Positions 1 to 8,042 of a stretch of 36,109 nucleotides of DNA are shown one piece after another. The translations under genes and the position numbers were made by a program. The stretch is from Acidobacteria bacterium RIFCSPLOWO2_12_FULL_67_14b (GTDB lineage Bacteria > Acidobacteriota > Vicinamibacteria > Vicinamibacterales > UBA2999), in contig MELE01000041.1 in assembly GCA_001768615.1 (NCBI GenBank), positions 1 through 36,109 of the forward strand. Direction: 5' to 3'. The stretch's first letter is position 1. The number at the start of each line of letters is the position of its first letter. The notes beneath the pieces were generated by a model. The model had not been told where the DNA came from. It saw only the letters and a program-made list of their open reading frames with translations, and searched no databases.

Positions 1-95
1 TGATGAGCGCGGGTAATCCGAGTGTCTGAAGGGTCATGTGTCCTGACCGCGAAATGATCGCATTCCGGTTCGAAGACGTTGCCTTCGTTTGCAAC

Positions 96-632
96 TCAGG
101 TGCCGGTGGGCGCGGTGTTGAGCACGGCCGCCAGCATCGCGTAGTAGCCGCAGAGGCCAACGGCATCGATGACGCCTCTCTCACCAACCGCCTGCAGTGC
201 GCGGCCATACACGGCATTCGGGACAATCTGACGGTCGTGCACAGCCCGGCACAGCTCGAAGAGGGCCGCTTCGTCTTCGCCCAATTCCGGCGGCCGCCGG
301 CCCGCCGCGAGCGCGTCGATGGTGGACGGCTGCACGCCCGAATTCAGGGCGATCGGCGCGTGCACATCCCACTCGTACTGCTGCCGCCAATGCGCGGCCG
401 TGATCAGAATCACGAGCTCGCTCAGGCGCGGCGCGAGCGCGCTGCGGAACCGCAGGTACTCGCCGAGCGCGCTCACGCGCGTCAGGAGTTCAGGGCTGTG
501 AAGAAGCGGAATAAAGGGACCGAACGGCTCGGTCCCCCGGAGTCGCTTGAACTCCTCGATGGCCTGGCGCTGCTCGAGTGTCGCAGGCGGGTCTAAAGAC
601 CCGCCTTTACGCGGTGGCGGCCGGTAACCCAT
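96..632 (-). CDS. Carboxymuconolactone decarboxylase / AhpD-like protein
   Basis: The 178-residue protein resembles the all-helical carboxymuconolactone decarboxylase (AhpD-like) family. The central stretch LSELVILITAAHWRQQYEW followed by DVH matches the conserved helix of that family. The CxxC pair of peroxidase-type AhpD proteins is absent, so a decarboxylase or lactone-type role, or an unknown one, is likelier than peroxidase. The only usable start is the ATG at 632, which overlaps the aminotransferase gene upstream by 26 bp, so the two are probably translationally coupled. Residues 10-16 (GGSLDPP) are encoded by a perfect palindrome at 585-606, so the N-terminus looks like a late addition. 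The substrate is not deducible. Confidence 0.75.
   Translation of the reverse strand: MGYRPPPRKGGSLDPPATLEQRQAIEEFKRLRGTEPFGPFIPLLHSPELLTRVSALGEYLRFRSALAPRLSELVILITAAHWRQQYEWDVHAPIALNSGVQPSTIDALAAGRRPPELGEDEAALFELCRAVHDRQIVPNAVYGRALQAVGERGVIDAVGLCGYYAMLAAVLNTAPTGT
585..606. repeat. Hairpin-family element (TAAA loop, 9-bp stem)
   Basis: Perfect inverted repeat with 9-bp arms aggcgggtc / gacccgcct around TAAA. It begins directly after the stop codon of the aminotransferase gene (607-609, minus strand) and is read in frame by the next gene. It is a member of the dispersed C-TTTA-G hairpin family seen at 10963, 13166, 15567, 27404 and 33372. Confidence 0.85.
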
Positions 633-1902
633 TCTTCAGCAGGTCTTCCATCGCCATGATGAACGTGTCGATCTCCTCGAGCGGCGTGTAGATGTTCGGC
701 GTCACGCGGATGCCGTTGTACTCGGGCCGGTTGATCGCCGTCGTCACGATGCGGTACTTGTCCCACATGAAGGCGTTGATCCGCGGCGCCGGGATGTCCT
801 TGATGCCGACGCAGGCCACGCCGTAGACCTGATCGAGGCCCGTGTGGATCACCACGCGCGGGTTGGTCTTGAGCTTGTTGGCCCAGCGGAGCGTCAGGTA
901 ACGGAGCCGCGCGGCCACACGCTCGGTGCCGATGGCCTGGTGGAACGCGAGCGCCTCGTTGATCGCGGCCTTGGTGGCGGCCGGCGAGGTGCCGATTTCC
1001 TCGAACTTACGGATGTCGTTCTCGCTCCGGAGGGGCGCGGCCTGCAGCGGCCACGTCTTCGCGATCCGGTCCCGCCGCACGTAGAGGAACCCGGTGCCGG
1101 TCGGCGCCAGCAGCCACTTGTGGAGGCTGGTGCCGTAGTAATCCATCTCGAGGTCGCGCAGCTTGAACGGGAAATGCGCCACGGCATGTGCGCCGTCGAC
1201 GATGGTGATGATGTTGCGCGAGCGCGCCATGCGCGAGATGTTCTGCACCGGGAAGATCTGGCCGGTGAGGTTGGTGATGTGGCAGAAGTGCAGCACTTTC
1301 GTGCGCGGCGTGATCGCGCCCTCGAGGCGCGCAAAGAGATCCTCGCCGGTGGTCGGCACCGGGAAATTGATCTTCGTGATCTTGATCTTGTCGCGGCGGG
1401 CGCGCTGGTCCCACGTGGTGAGCATGCGGCCGTAGTCCTGCTCGGTGGTCAGCACCTCATCGCCGGGCTCGAGGTCGAGGCCGTTCTGCGCGATCTGCAG
1501 CGACTCGCTCGAATTGCGCGTGATCGCCATTTCCTCCGGGTCGCAGCCGAACTCGGCGGCCAGCCGGCGGCGGGCCACCTCGATGTTCCGCTCGATGATC
1601 CCGCGGTGAAACACCGGCGCCTGGTTCGAGTAGTCGAGGTAGCGCTTGTAGGCTTCGTGAACCACCGTCGGACTTGGGCAGCTGTTGCCATTGTTGAGGT
1701 TGATCAACGAGCGATCGAGCGAGAAGGCGCTCTGAATCTCGCGCCAGTAGAATTCGTCGCGCGCCACGTCATCAGCCGAACGGTCGCCGAGCGCCCGCGA
1801 CGCCTGCGCCACCAGCTCGATACTGTTGTCGCCGATGACAAACGCGCCGGCGCCCAGGGCCCCGGTCATTCGCAAAAACGCACGTCGATTCGTCTTCATC
1901 AT
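607..1902 (-). CDS. Tat-exported class V aminotransferase (isopenicillin-N-epimerase-like)
   Basis: A 431-residue PLP-dependent fold-type I enzyme of aminotransferase class V, closest in look to the isopenicillin N epimerase / CefD-like group. The PLP-binding aspartate lies in VDGAHA (D236) and the Schiff-base lysine in TSLHKWLLAPTG (K262). The N-terminus carries a twin-arginine signal (NRRAFLRM, residues 5-12) followed by a hydrophobic stretch, so the enzyme is probably folded with its cofactor and exported by Tat. A Shine-Dalgarno GGGAGGG precedes the ATG and a perfect TATAAT lies at 1926-1921. It is divergent from the M28 peptidase gene and first of a two-gene unit with the AhpD-like gene. 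Substrate unknown; a racemase, desulfurase or lyase activity is equally possible. Confidence 0.88.
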   Translation of the reverse strand: MMKTNRRAFLRMTGALGAGAFVIGDNSIELVAQASRALGDRSADDVARDEFYWREIQSAFSLDRSLINLNNGNSCPSPTVVHEAYKRYLDYSNQAPVFHRGIIERNIEVARRRLAAEFGCDPEEMAITRNSSESLQIAQNGLDLEPGDEVLTTEQDYGRMLTTWDQRARRDKIKITKINFPVPTTGEDLFARLEGAITPRTKVLHFCHITNLTGQIFPVQNISRMARSRNIITIVDGAHAVAHFPFKLRDLEMDYYGTSLHKWLLAPTGTGFLYVRRDRIAKTWPLQAAPLRSENDIRKFEEIGTSPAATKAAINEALAFHQAIGTERVAARLRYLTLRWANKLKTNPRVVIHTGLDQVYGVACVGIKDIPAPRINAFMWDKYRIVTTAINRPEYNGIRVTPNIYTPLEEIDTFIMAMEDLLKNGLPAATA

Positions 1903-1920
1903 TCCCTCCCGATCGCGGGA

Positions 1921-1946
1921 ATTATACCCGCGTTGAGGAGTAGAAT
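1921..1946. promoter_or_regulatory. Divergent -10 elements between aminotransferase and peptidase genes
   Basis: The 50-bp gap holds TATAAT on the minus strand (1926-1921), 18 nt from the aminotransferase start with a Shine-Dalgarno between. On the plus strand TAGAAT at 1941-1946 ends 6 nt before the peptidase ATG, while GGAG at 1937-1940 is about 12 nt from it. The plus-strand arrangement would give a nearly leaderless message. No convincing -35 box is visible for either. Confidence 0.45.
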
Positions 1947-1952
1947 CGCGCC

Positions 1953-3416
1953 ATGCGAAAGACCTATCTCGCCATCGTCGCTGTCGTGCTCGTGGTCGTG
2001 GCTCCCGGCGCTGCCCAGGACATCGCCATGGTCGAGAAAATCAAGGCGGAGGGCATGGAGCGGTCGAAGGTGCTCGAGACCTTCGATCAGCTCACGACGG
2101 TGATCGGCCCGCGGCTGACCAATTCCCCTGCACACAAACGCGCCGTGGCGTGGACGCAGGAGACGCTGAAGGCCTGGGGCATGAGCGAGGTGCACGCCGA
2201 GCCGTTCCCGTTCGGCCGTGGCTGGACGCTCGACAAGGTCTCGATCGAAATGATCGAACCGCGCTACATGCCGATGATCGGCTACCCGAAAGGCTGGTCG
2301 CCGTCCACCGCGGGCAGGCTGACGGCGGCGCCGGTGTGGCTGCCCGGCCTGGACGAGACCGCCCTCAAGGCGCAGGCCGGCAAGCTGAAGGGCGCGATCC
2401 TGATGACCAGCCCGATCGTGAACTACGCGATCAAGGCGGATCGCCCCGTGGCCTCAGGCGATCTGAAGCCGCCGCAGCCGGCGCCGGTGCGTCCGCCCCA
2501 GCTGAACGCCGAGCGGCTCGCGGTGCTGAAGGCCGAGGGCGTCGGCGTGACGATCGAGCCGAACATCGGCGAGCACGGCACCGTGTTCGTGACCGGCCGC
2601 GACATGGGCGCCAACTCGGTGCCGTCGATCGTGCTCGCCACCGAGCACTACAACCTGATTGCGAAGATGCTGCAGCAGAAGATCCCGGTCAAGCTGGCGG
2701 TCGAGGTGCAGGGCCGCTTCACCGAGGAGGATCGGAACACGCACAACGTGATCGCCGAGATCCCAGGCACCGATAACGCCCTCAAAGACGAGGTCGTGAT
2801 GCTCGGCGCCCACCTCGACTCGTGGCACACCGCCACCGGCGCCACCGACAACGCCGACGGCACCGCCACGACCATGGAGGCGATGCGAATTCTGAAGGTG
2901 CTCGGCGTGCGGCCGAAACGGACGATCCGGCTGGCGCTGTGGGCCGGCGAAGAGCAGGGCCTGCTGGGGTCGCGGGCCTACGTCGAACAGCACTTTGCCG
3001 GCAACAGGAACAAGGCCGCACGCGACAAGCTCTCCGTCTACTTCAACTTCGACAATGGCTACCCGCCGGTGACCGGGTTCTACATGGAAGGCAACGATCC
3101 CGCGAGGAAGATCATGGAAGAGTGGCTGAAGCCGCTCGCCGGGCTGGGCGCGATCATTCCGTCGCCGGGACACATCGGCGCGACCGATCATCTCTCGTTC
3201 CTCGACGCCGGCATGCCCGGCTTCCAGGCCGTACAGGAATACGTGAACTACGACGTCCGCACGCATCACACCAACGTCGACTTTGCCGAACGGATCGATC
3301 CGGCCGCGCTCAAGCAGGCCTCGGTCGTGATCGCGTCGGTGATCTACAACGCGGCGATGCGCGAGGGCTCGTTCCCGCGGCCCGCGCCGCCGAAGCCGGC
3401 GCCGACGAAGGAGTAA
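1953..3416 (+). CDS. Secreted M28-family zinc aminopeptidase/carboxypeptidase
   Basis: A 487-residue secreted metallopeptidase. Residues 1-21 form a Sec signal peptide ending APGAAQ. The middle region (about 120-240) fits a protease-associated insert. The M28 core follows: GAHLDSWH (H287, D289), the bridging aspartate in ATDNADG (D299), the catalytic and metal-binding glutamates in WAGEEQG (E333, E334), a ligand aspartate in NFDNG (D367) and the C-terminal histidine in RTHHTNVD (438-439). The set of di-zinc ligands looks complete. It resembles the carboxypeptidase Q / aminopeptidase group that trims oligopeptides outside the cytoplasm. The proline- and alanine-rich tail is probably unstructured. 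Confidence 0.93.
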   Translation: MRKTYLAIVAVVLVVVAPGAAQDIAMVEKIKAEGMERSKVLETFDQLTTVIGPRLTNSPAHKRAVAWTQETLKAWGMSEVHAEPFPFGRGWTLDKVSIEMIEPRYMPMIGYPKGWSPSTAGRLTAAPVWLPGLDETALKAQAGKLKGAILMTSPIVNYAIKADRPVASGDLKPPQPAPVRPPQLNAERLAVLKAEGVGVTIEPNIGEHGTVFVTGRDMGANSVPSIVLATEHYNLIAKMLQQKIPVKLAVEVQGRFTEEDRNTHNVIAEIPGTDNALKDEVVMLGAHLDSWHTATGATDNADGTATTMEAMRILKVLGVRPKRTIRLALWAGEEQGLLGSRAYVEQHFAGNRNKAARDKLSVYFNFDNGYPPVTGFYMEGNDPARKIMEEWLKPLAGLGAIIPSPGHIGATDHLSFLDAGMPGFQAVQEYVNYDVRTHHTNVDFAERIDPAALKQASVVIASVIYNAAMREGSFPRPAPPKPAPTKE

Positions 3417-3421
3417 TAAGT

Positions 3422-3527
3422 GAAACCACGAAGAGCACGAAGAGAACCACGAAGAACACGATGACTTTTCTTGGAACACTTCAACTTCGTGATCTTCGTG
3501 TCTTGGCCTTCGTGATCTTCGTGGTTT
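3422..3527. repeat. Inverted array of 9-bp repeats overlapping a start codon
   Basis: The left arm (3422-3461) is built from units of the type cacgaagag; the right arm (3486-3527) from ttcgtgatc, ttcgtgtct, ttcgtgatc and ttcgtggtt. The arms are near reverse complements and could form a stem of roughly 40 bp. The ATG of the PQQ-like gene (3461) sits at the inner edge of the left arm, and the right arm encodes most of its signal peptide. Confidence 0.85.
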
Positions 3528-4714
3528 CCTTTGGCGGGTTGGTGGCCGCGCAGGACTGGCCGCAGATTCTCGGGCCCGGGCGAAACGGCATCTACACGGG
3601 GCCGGAGATCGTGCCGTCGTTCCCACGCTCCGGCCCGCCGCTCATCTGGAAACGCGACGTGGGCGCGGGCTTTGCCGGACCCGCGGTCGCGGGCGGACGG
3701 CTGGTGCTGTTCCATCGCGTCAACAACCGCGAAACCGTCGAGGCCATGGACGCCCTCACGGGCAAGACGATCTGGACGTTCGACTACCCCACCGGCTATC
3801 GCGACGACTTCGGGTTCGACGAAGGCCCGCGCGCCGTGCCCGTGATCGCCGGCGGACGCGTGTTCACCCACGGCGCCGACGGCATGCTGCACGGCATCGA
3901 CTTCGCCACCGGCAAGAGCCTGTGGTCGGTGGACACGCGCAAGGTGTTCCAGACGCCGAAGGGGTACTTCGGCGTGGCCTCGTCGCCCCTGGTCGACGAC
4001 GACCGCGTGATGGTCAACGTCGGCGGCAAAAGCGCGGGCATCGTCGCCTTCGACGCCGCCACGGGCAAGACGCTGTGGTCATCGCAGGCGGACGAAGCCA
4101 GTTACTCGTCGCCGATCGCCGCCGACATCGCCGGGCAGCACCTGGGCGTGTTCTTCACGCGGACGGGACTGGTGGCCCTCGACCCCTCAACCGGCGCGGC
4201 GCGCTACGTGTTTCGCTGGCGTGCGCGCATGGCGGCATCGGTGAACGCGGCCACGCCAATCGTCGTGAAGGACCAGATCTTCCTGTCGGCGAGCTACGGC
4301 ACCGGCGCGGTGCTGCTGCAGGTCGCCAACAACGCGGTGAAGCTGGTCTGGTCGGGCGACGAGTCGCTGTCGAATCACTACTCGACCAGCGTCTACAAGG
4401 ACGGCTACCTGTACGGATTCGAAGGCCGCCAGGAATTCGGGCAGAGCCTCCGCTGCATCGAGCTGGCCACCGGCAAGGTGATGTGGAACGTGGAGGGCTT
4501 CGGCGCGGGAACGCTGCTGGTGGCGGGTGAGGCGCTGGTCGTCACGCGCGAGTCCGGCGAGCTCGTGTTGGCGCCGGCTTCGCCAAGAGCTTTTCGGTAT
4601 GCATCGCGCGCGGCGCTGATCCCTGGCGTGGTGCGCGCGTACCCAGCGCTCGCCAACGGCCGTTACTACGTGCGCAACGACCGTCAGCTGACGGCGTTTG
4701 ATTTGAGGAAATGA
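3461..4714 (+). CDS. Secreted PQQ-like beta-propeller protein
   Basis: A 417-residue protein of the PQQ-binding-like (quinoprotein ADH-like) propeller superfamily, with repeated blades of the form ATGKTLWS, LTGKTIWTF and ATGKVMWNV. The length and the missing dehydrogenase active-site motifs argue against a true alcohol dehydrogenase; a binding or scaffold role is likelier. The reading frame is open far upstream, but ATG 3461 is chosen because it gives a signal peptide (hydrophobic residues 13-28, cleavage near LVAAQ) and clears the peptidase stop. There is no good Shine-Dalgarno, and the start region lies in a long inverted repeat. The first mature residues (DWPQILGPGRNG) are typical of this secreted acidobacterial/planctomycete-type family. 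Confidence 0.85.
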   Translation: MTFLGTLQLRDLRVLAFVIFVVSFGGLVAAQDWPQILGPGRNGIYTGPEIVPSFPRSGPPLIWKRDVGAGFAGPAVAGGRLVLFHRVNNRETVEAMDALTGKTIWTFDYPTGYRDDFGFDEGPRAVPVIAGGRVFTHGADGMLHGIDFATGKSLWSVDTRKVFQTPKGYFGVASSPLVDDDRVMVNVGGKSAGIVAFDAATGKTLWSSQADEASYSSPIAADIAGQHLGVFFTRTGLVALDPSTGAARYVFRWRARMAASVNAATPIVVKDQIFLSASYGTGAVLLQVANNAVKLVWSGDESLSNHYSTSVYKDGYLYGFEGRQEFGQSLRCIELATGKVMWNVEGFGAGTLLVAGEALVVTRESGELVLAPASPRAFRYASRAALIPGVVRAYPALANGRYYVRNDRQLTAFDLRK

Positions 4715-4722
4715 GAACAGTT

Positions 4723-4757
4723 GGCTGAAAGCCGACAGCTGAAGGCCGACGGCTGAA
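4723..4757. repeat. Heptamer tandem repeat in a convergent spacer
   Basis: Five 7-bp units alternate between two versions: ggctgaa, agccgac, agctgaa, ggccgac, ggctgaa. They fill nearly all of the gap between the convergent PQQ-like and phosphoesterase genes. No poly-T tract follows, so a conventional terminator is not evident. Confidence 0.8.
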
Positions 4758-5735
4758 TCAGTGGCAGATGTTCAGCCCGCGGTCCAGGACCGCGCCGTTC
4801 ACGTTCCGGAACTCCCACTCGTAGAGCGCCGGTTCCAGCTTGAGGCGCAGCAAGCCGTGCCCGGTAATCAGCACCTCCGAGTTTCCGGCCGCGCGCGCCC
4901 GTCCGTACGGCGGCGCTCCGCCAGTACCCGCGATGAAGAGCCGGATGCCCCTGACGGGGTCGGGCCGCTGGTTGGCGTCCTGGGGCGCGTGGCGTTCGTA
5001 CAGGTGATCGTGTCCCGTCACCACGACATCGACCCCGAGGCTGTACATCACGTCCCAGAGGTCCCGCTGCTGCGGGTTCGGACCGTTCGGTCCCGAGCTG
5101 TCGAAAGGGTGGTGCATGACGGCCAGCGTGCAGCGCGCGGTGCTCGACCGGAGCTGTTGGCGGACCCACTCGATCTGCACCGAGTTGCGGCCATTGGCCA
5201 CGTTCGAGTTGAGCATGAGCACCTGCCACGTGGAGGATCCGATGGCATAGTAGCCGCTCCGATCGGGGCCGGCCCGCTCGCCGAAGTAGGTGAAGTAGCC
5301 CGCGGCGCCCGCGGTCTGGTAGTCGTGGTTGCCCGGAGCGGCCCAGAAGCGTGACCTGAAGCGCCCGAGCTCGGGGTCGAAACAGCGCCGGAATTCTTCG
5401 AGCGTGCCGTTCGGGTACGCCAGGTCGCCGGCCAGGAAGACGTCGCCCCCCAGGTCGGTCATCAACCGGGCCAACGACGCCATGACCGGCGACCCGCACC
5501 AGCCGGTGTCGCCGAAGATATTTACCCACGTGGTGGCCGCGCCGGTCGGGGGCAACGTGGGCGCGGTCGGGGCCGCCGGCGATTCGTTGACGGGCACCTC
5601 GACCGGCGGCGCGGGCGTGGCCACCACCTGCGGCGTGGGTGACGGCGAGATCGGGGAACCACTGCACCATGCGGATGCCACCGCACACACAAAGAGCGTT
5701 ACCAGCCCGAGCGTCCTGGGCGGAGGGGGCCACAT
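4758..5735 (-). CDS. Secreted purple-acid-phosphatase-like metallophosphoesterase
   Basis: A 325-residue calcineurin-like phosphoesterase. The metal-binding motifs appear in order: GDTGWCG, GDLAYPNG, GNHDYQ, MHHP and GHDHLYER. The last is typical of purple acid phosphatases, which use an Fe-metal centre to hydrolyse phosphomonoesters. The N-terminus has a signal peptide (hydrophobic residues 8-22) with a cysteine at 24, possibly a lipoprotein site though the lipobox is poor. A proline/threonine/valine-rich linker (about 27-66) probably spans the cell surface. The open frame continues upstream to 6176, but ATG 5735 gives the signal peptide and avoids overlap with the divergent CotH gene. The substrate is not deducible. 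Confidence 0.87.
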   Translation of the reverse strand: MWPPPPRTLGLVTLFVCAVASAWCSGSPISPSPTPQVVATPAPPVEVPVNESPAAPTAPTLPPTGAATTWVNIFGDTGWCGSPVMASLARLMTDLGGDVFLAGDLAYPNGTLEEFRRCFDPELGRFRSRFWAAPGNHDYQTAGAAGYFTYFGERAGPDRSGYYAIGSSTWQVLMLNSNVANGRNSVQIEWVRQQLRSSTARCTLAVMHHPFDSSGPNGPNPQQRDLWDVMYSLGVDVVVTGHDHLYERHAPQDANQRPDPVRGIRLFIAGTGGAPPYGRARAAGNSEVLITGHGLLRLKLEPALYEWEFRNVNGAVLDRGLNICH

Positions 5736-5762
5736 GCTGCTTTTTCGTGACCGGCGACGGGG

Positions 5763-5794
5763 TTGAACCGGCGACCGGAGACCTCGTCTATATT
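5763..5794 (+). promoter_or_regulatory. Candidate promoter for the CotH gene
   Basis: TTGAAC at 5763-5768 and TATATT at 5789-5794 resemble -35 and -10 boxes, with a rather long 20-bp spacer. The -10 ends 7 nt before the chosen GTG at 5802 and no Shine-Dalgarno lies between, so transcription would start at or next to the start codon. Confidence 0.4.
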
Positions 5795-5801
5795 GTGTAC
5801 C

Positions 5802-7037
5802 GTGGGCAAACACATCGCAACACTGGCCTGCGCCGCCTTGGCGGCCCTCTGCCTGGGGGCCGCCCCGGCATCTGCCCAGTCCGCCAACGACCTTTTCAGC
5901 AGCACGGACCTGCAGCGCGTGGATCTGTGGCTGAATTCGGCCGACTGGGCCAAGCTCAAGGCTGAGTTCCAGACCAGTACCTACTATCCGGCTGACCTCA
6001 CGTGGAACGGCCAGACCGTCCGCAACACCGGCATCCGCTCGCGCGGACGCGGGTCGCGCAGCGGTACCAAACCCGGGCTTCGCGTCGACTTCGACCGCTA
6101 TGCCACCGGCCAGACGTTTCTCGGCCTCAAGTCGTTCATCCTCGACAACGGCACGCAGGATGCGTCGGGGATCCATGAACCCGTGGCCGCGGCGTTCTAC
6201 GCCCGCCTGGGCATTCCCGTGTCACGCGAGATCCACACCCGGCTCTACGTCAACAACGAGTACGCAGGCGTCTACGTCATCGTCGAGTCGGTGGACAAGG
6301 ACCTGCTCGCGCGCGTCTTCGGCGCCATCGGCGACGACACGCAGAACGACGGGCATCTCTACGAATACAAATGGAACGACGACTGGCGGTTCACGAACCT
6401 CGGCACCAGCCTCGAGCCGTACAAGCTGCGCTTCGAAGCGACCACGCACGAAACGGAGAACGACGAGCAGCTCTACCGCCGGATCGAAACGCTGGTGCGC
6501 CTGACCAACGAGTCAACCGCAAGCGGCCTGGCCGGCGCGATCGGCAGCATCTTCGACATCCCGGCGTTCATCCGCTACGTCGCGGCGCAGAATTTCCTCG
6601 CCGACACGGACGGCTTTCTCGGCGCGTTCGGCCTGAACAACTTCTACCTCTATCGCCTCGAGAACAGCGAGGTCCACACCCTGATTTCGTGGGACTCGGA
6701 CAACACGTTCTACAGCACGGACCTCTCGATCAACGAAGGCTGGTCGGGCAACCCGCTGATGGAAAAACTGATGTCGGTGTCCGAATATCAGTCACTCTAT
6801 CTGACGGAGGTGGCGCGCACCGCACAACTGGCGGAGGCTGATGACTGGCTCAATACCGAGATCATCCGGCAGGTGCAGCGCATCGATACCGCGATGAAGG
6901 AAGACCCGGCGAAGCCCTTCTCGAACTCGAGTTACGAAGGCAAGGCGGGCGACATGTTGAACTTCGCCCGCGCGCGCATTGCCTTCGTGAAGTGCGAGCT
7001 CGAACGCGGCGCCGGCAACACGAGCTGCCGGCAGTAG
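5802..7037 (+). CDS. CotH kinase family protein, secreted
   Basis: A 411-residue protein of the CotH family, first known as a spore-coat protein kinase and also found as secreted or surface proteins in non-sporulating bacteria. Diagnostic stretches are TGIRSRGRGS, the KSFILDN block, LYVNNEYAGVYVIVESVDK and the metal/ATP-binding motif SWDSDNTF (W297, D298, D300). GTG 5802 is preferred to an upstream TTG (5763) because it directly opens a signal peptide (K3, hydrophobic 5-20, cleavage after ASAQ). The catalytic residues look intact, so an extracytoplasmic kinase or AMPylase-like activity is possible; the target is unknown. The stop is 1 bp from the convergent gene at 7039. Confidence 0.88.
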   Translation: MGKHIATLACAALAALCLGAAPASAQSANDLFSSTDLQRVDLWLNSADWAKLKAEFQTSTYYPADLTWNGQTVRNTGIRSRGRGSRSGTKPGLRVDFDRYATGQTFLGLKSFILDNGTQDASGIHEPVAAAFYARLGIPVSREIHTRLYVNNEYAGVYVIVESVDKDLLARVFGAIGDDTQNDGHLYEYKWNDDWRFTNLGTSLEPYKLRFEATTHETENDEQLYRRIETLVRLTNESTASGLAGAIGSIFDIPAFIRYVAAQNFLADTDGFLGAFGLNNFYLYRLENSEVHTLISWDSDNTFYSTDLSINEGWSGNPLMEKLMSVSEYQSLYLTEVARTAQLAEADDWLNTEIIRQVQRIDTAMKEDPAKPFSNSSYEGKAGDMLNFARARIAFVKCELERGAGNTSCRQ

Positions 7038-7038
7038 C

Positions 7039-8040
7039 TTATTTCGTGACGGTGACGACGATGTCCTTCGTCGTGTTGAGCGCGCCGTCGGAGGCCAGGC
7101 AGCGGATCGTGTACTCGCCCGGATCCTCGAACGTCATCGACACGGTGTACTTGCCGTCTTCCGGAACCGCCGGCGCCATCCAGCGCGGCGCCCACGGCGA
7201 GTTGGCGCCCGCGCGCGTGTCTTCCCAGACCTTCGCCTGCCGGGGCGTGAACGTCACGCGGCCGGCGCCGCGGTAGACAAAGCACGAGTGACGCAGGCCC
7301 GTCTGGCTGCCGACGGTGATCGCCGAGGGCGGCCGCTGCGCCGCGGGATCGAACGCCATGGTGCCCCGTGGTGTCGGCGCGGGCGGCGTGGCATTGCCGG
7401 ACGCCCGGGCGCGGGCCGCGGCGACCAGGCGAGCTTCGCGGGAATCGGGGCCGTAGCGCGGCCGCGGCACGCCGTCGTCTTTCGCGATCGCAATCAGCGT
7501 GAGCGGCTGGCCGACCTGCGCCCGCCGATCGCCGCCGTCCATGCTCAGCGCCGGCGGCTGGTTGGCGCGAATCTCCGGGCTGCTGATGCCGGCGCCAAGC
7601 GCGCCCTGCTCCGAGGCCTGCACCAGGTTGTCGACGAGGGAGTCTTCGCGGAGCGTGCCGAAGGCGCGCTCGGTCTTGCCACGCGTGGTCAGCGTCCAGA
7701 CCAGCTCCTTCTTGCCCCAGTCTTTCGGCACGCGCACCCTGAACACGAACCGGTTCCGGCGCGGCAGGAAGTGCGTCGGCTGGCCCTGGTCGGGCAACCC
7801 GGGCGACAGGTTGTTGTCGGGGCCGATGGGCACGTCGACTTCCTCTTCCCAGTTGCGGTTCATGTAGCCGAACATCATGTTGAACGACCCGTCGTCGTTC
7901 TTTTCCCAGCCTTCGAAGGCGGGCGAAACGTTCTGGCCGCGGGAGTACGACAGCATCTGCCCGCTGGCGGTTTGATACGCGAGCGCTACCGTGAGCGCGC
8001 CCAGTAACAGGCGCGCGCGTCCTGATCGAATCATTGCCAT
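7039..8040 (-). CDS. Secreted protein of unknown function (partner of cytochrome gene)
   Basis: A 333-residue protein with a Sec signal peptide (hydrophobic residues 10-24, cleavage near TASGQ). I do not assign it to a named family. The N-terminal half has a beta-rich region with NMMFGYMNRNWEEEVDVP and RRNRFVFRVRVPKDWG. The last 90 residues look like an immunoglobulin/PKD-type beta-sandwich (GKYTVSMTFEDPGEYTIRC, ending DIVVTVTK). A variable alanine- and proline-rich linker joins them. It starts 2 bp after the stop of the cytochrome/monooxygenase-like gene, so the two are very probably co-transcribed and may work in the same periplasmic complex. Gene confidence is high; function is open. Confidence 0.8.
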   Translation of the reverse strand: MAMIRSGRARLLLGALTVALAYQTASGQMLSYSRGQNVSPAFEGWEKNDDGSFNMMFGYMNRNWEEEVDVPIGPDNNLSPGLPDQGQPTHFLPRRNRFVFRVRVPKDWGKKELVWTLTTRGKTERAFGTLREDSLVDNLVQASEQGALGAGISSPEIRANQPPALSMDGGDRRAQVGQPLTLIAIAKDDGVPRPRYGPDSREARLVAAARARASGNATPPAPTPRGTMAFDPAAQRPPSAITVGSQTGLRHSCFVYRGAGRVTFTPRQAKVWEDTRAGANSPWAPRWMAPAVPEDGKYTVSMTFEDPGEYTIRCLASDGALNTTKDIVVTVTK

Positions 8041-8042
8041 TC

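Noticed and set aside
588-606. Hairpin as a rho-independent terminator
   Set aside because: No T tract follows on either strand and the element is read through by the next gene; the other family members also lack T tracts.
844-2103. Long open frame of 419 codons antisense to the aminotransferase gene
   Set aside because: Composition is arginine-, valine- and aspartate-rich as in antisense frames of GC-rich genes; no domain, and the opposite strand has an intact catalytic protein.
3461-4714. PQQ-like protein as a methanol or alcohol dehydrogenase served by the mxa-like operon
   Set aside because: It has about 417 residues against about 600 for MxaF/XoxF and lacks the vicinal cysteines and the catalytic aspartate region; it is better called a PQQ-like propeller.
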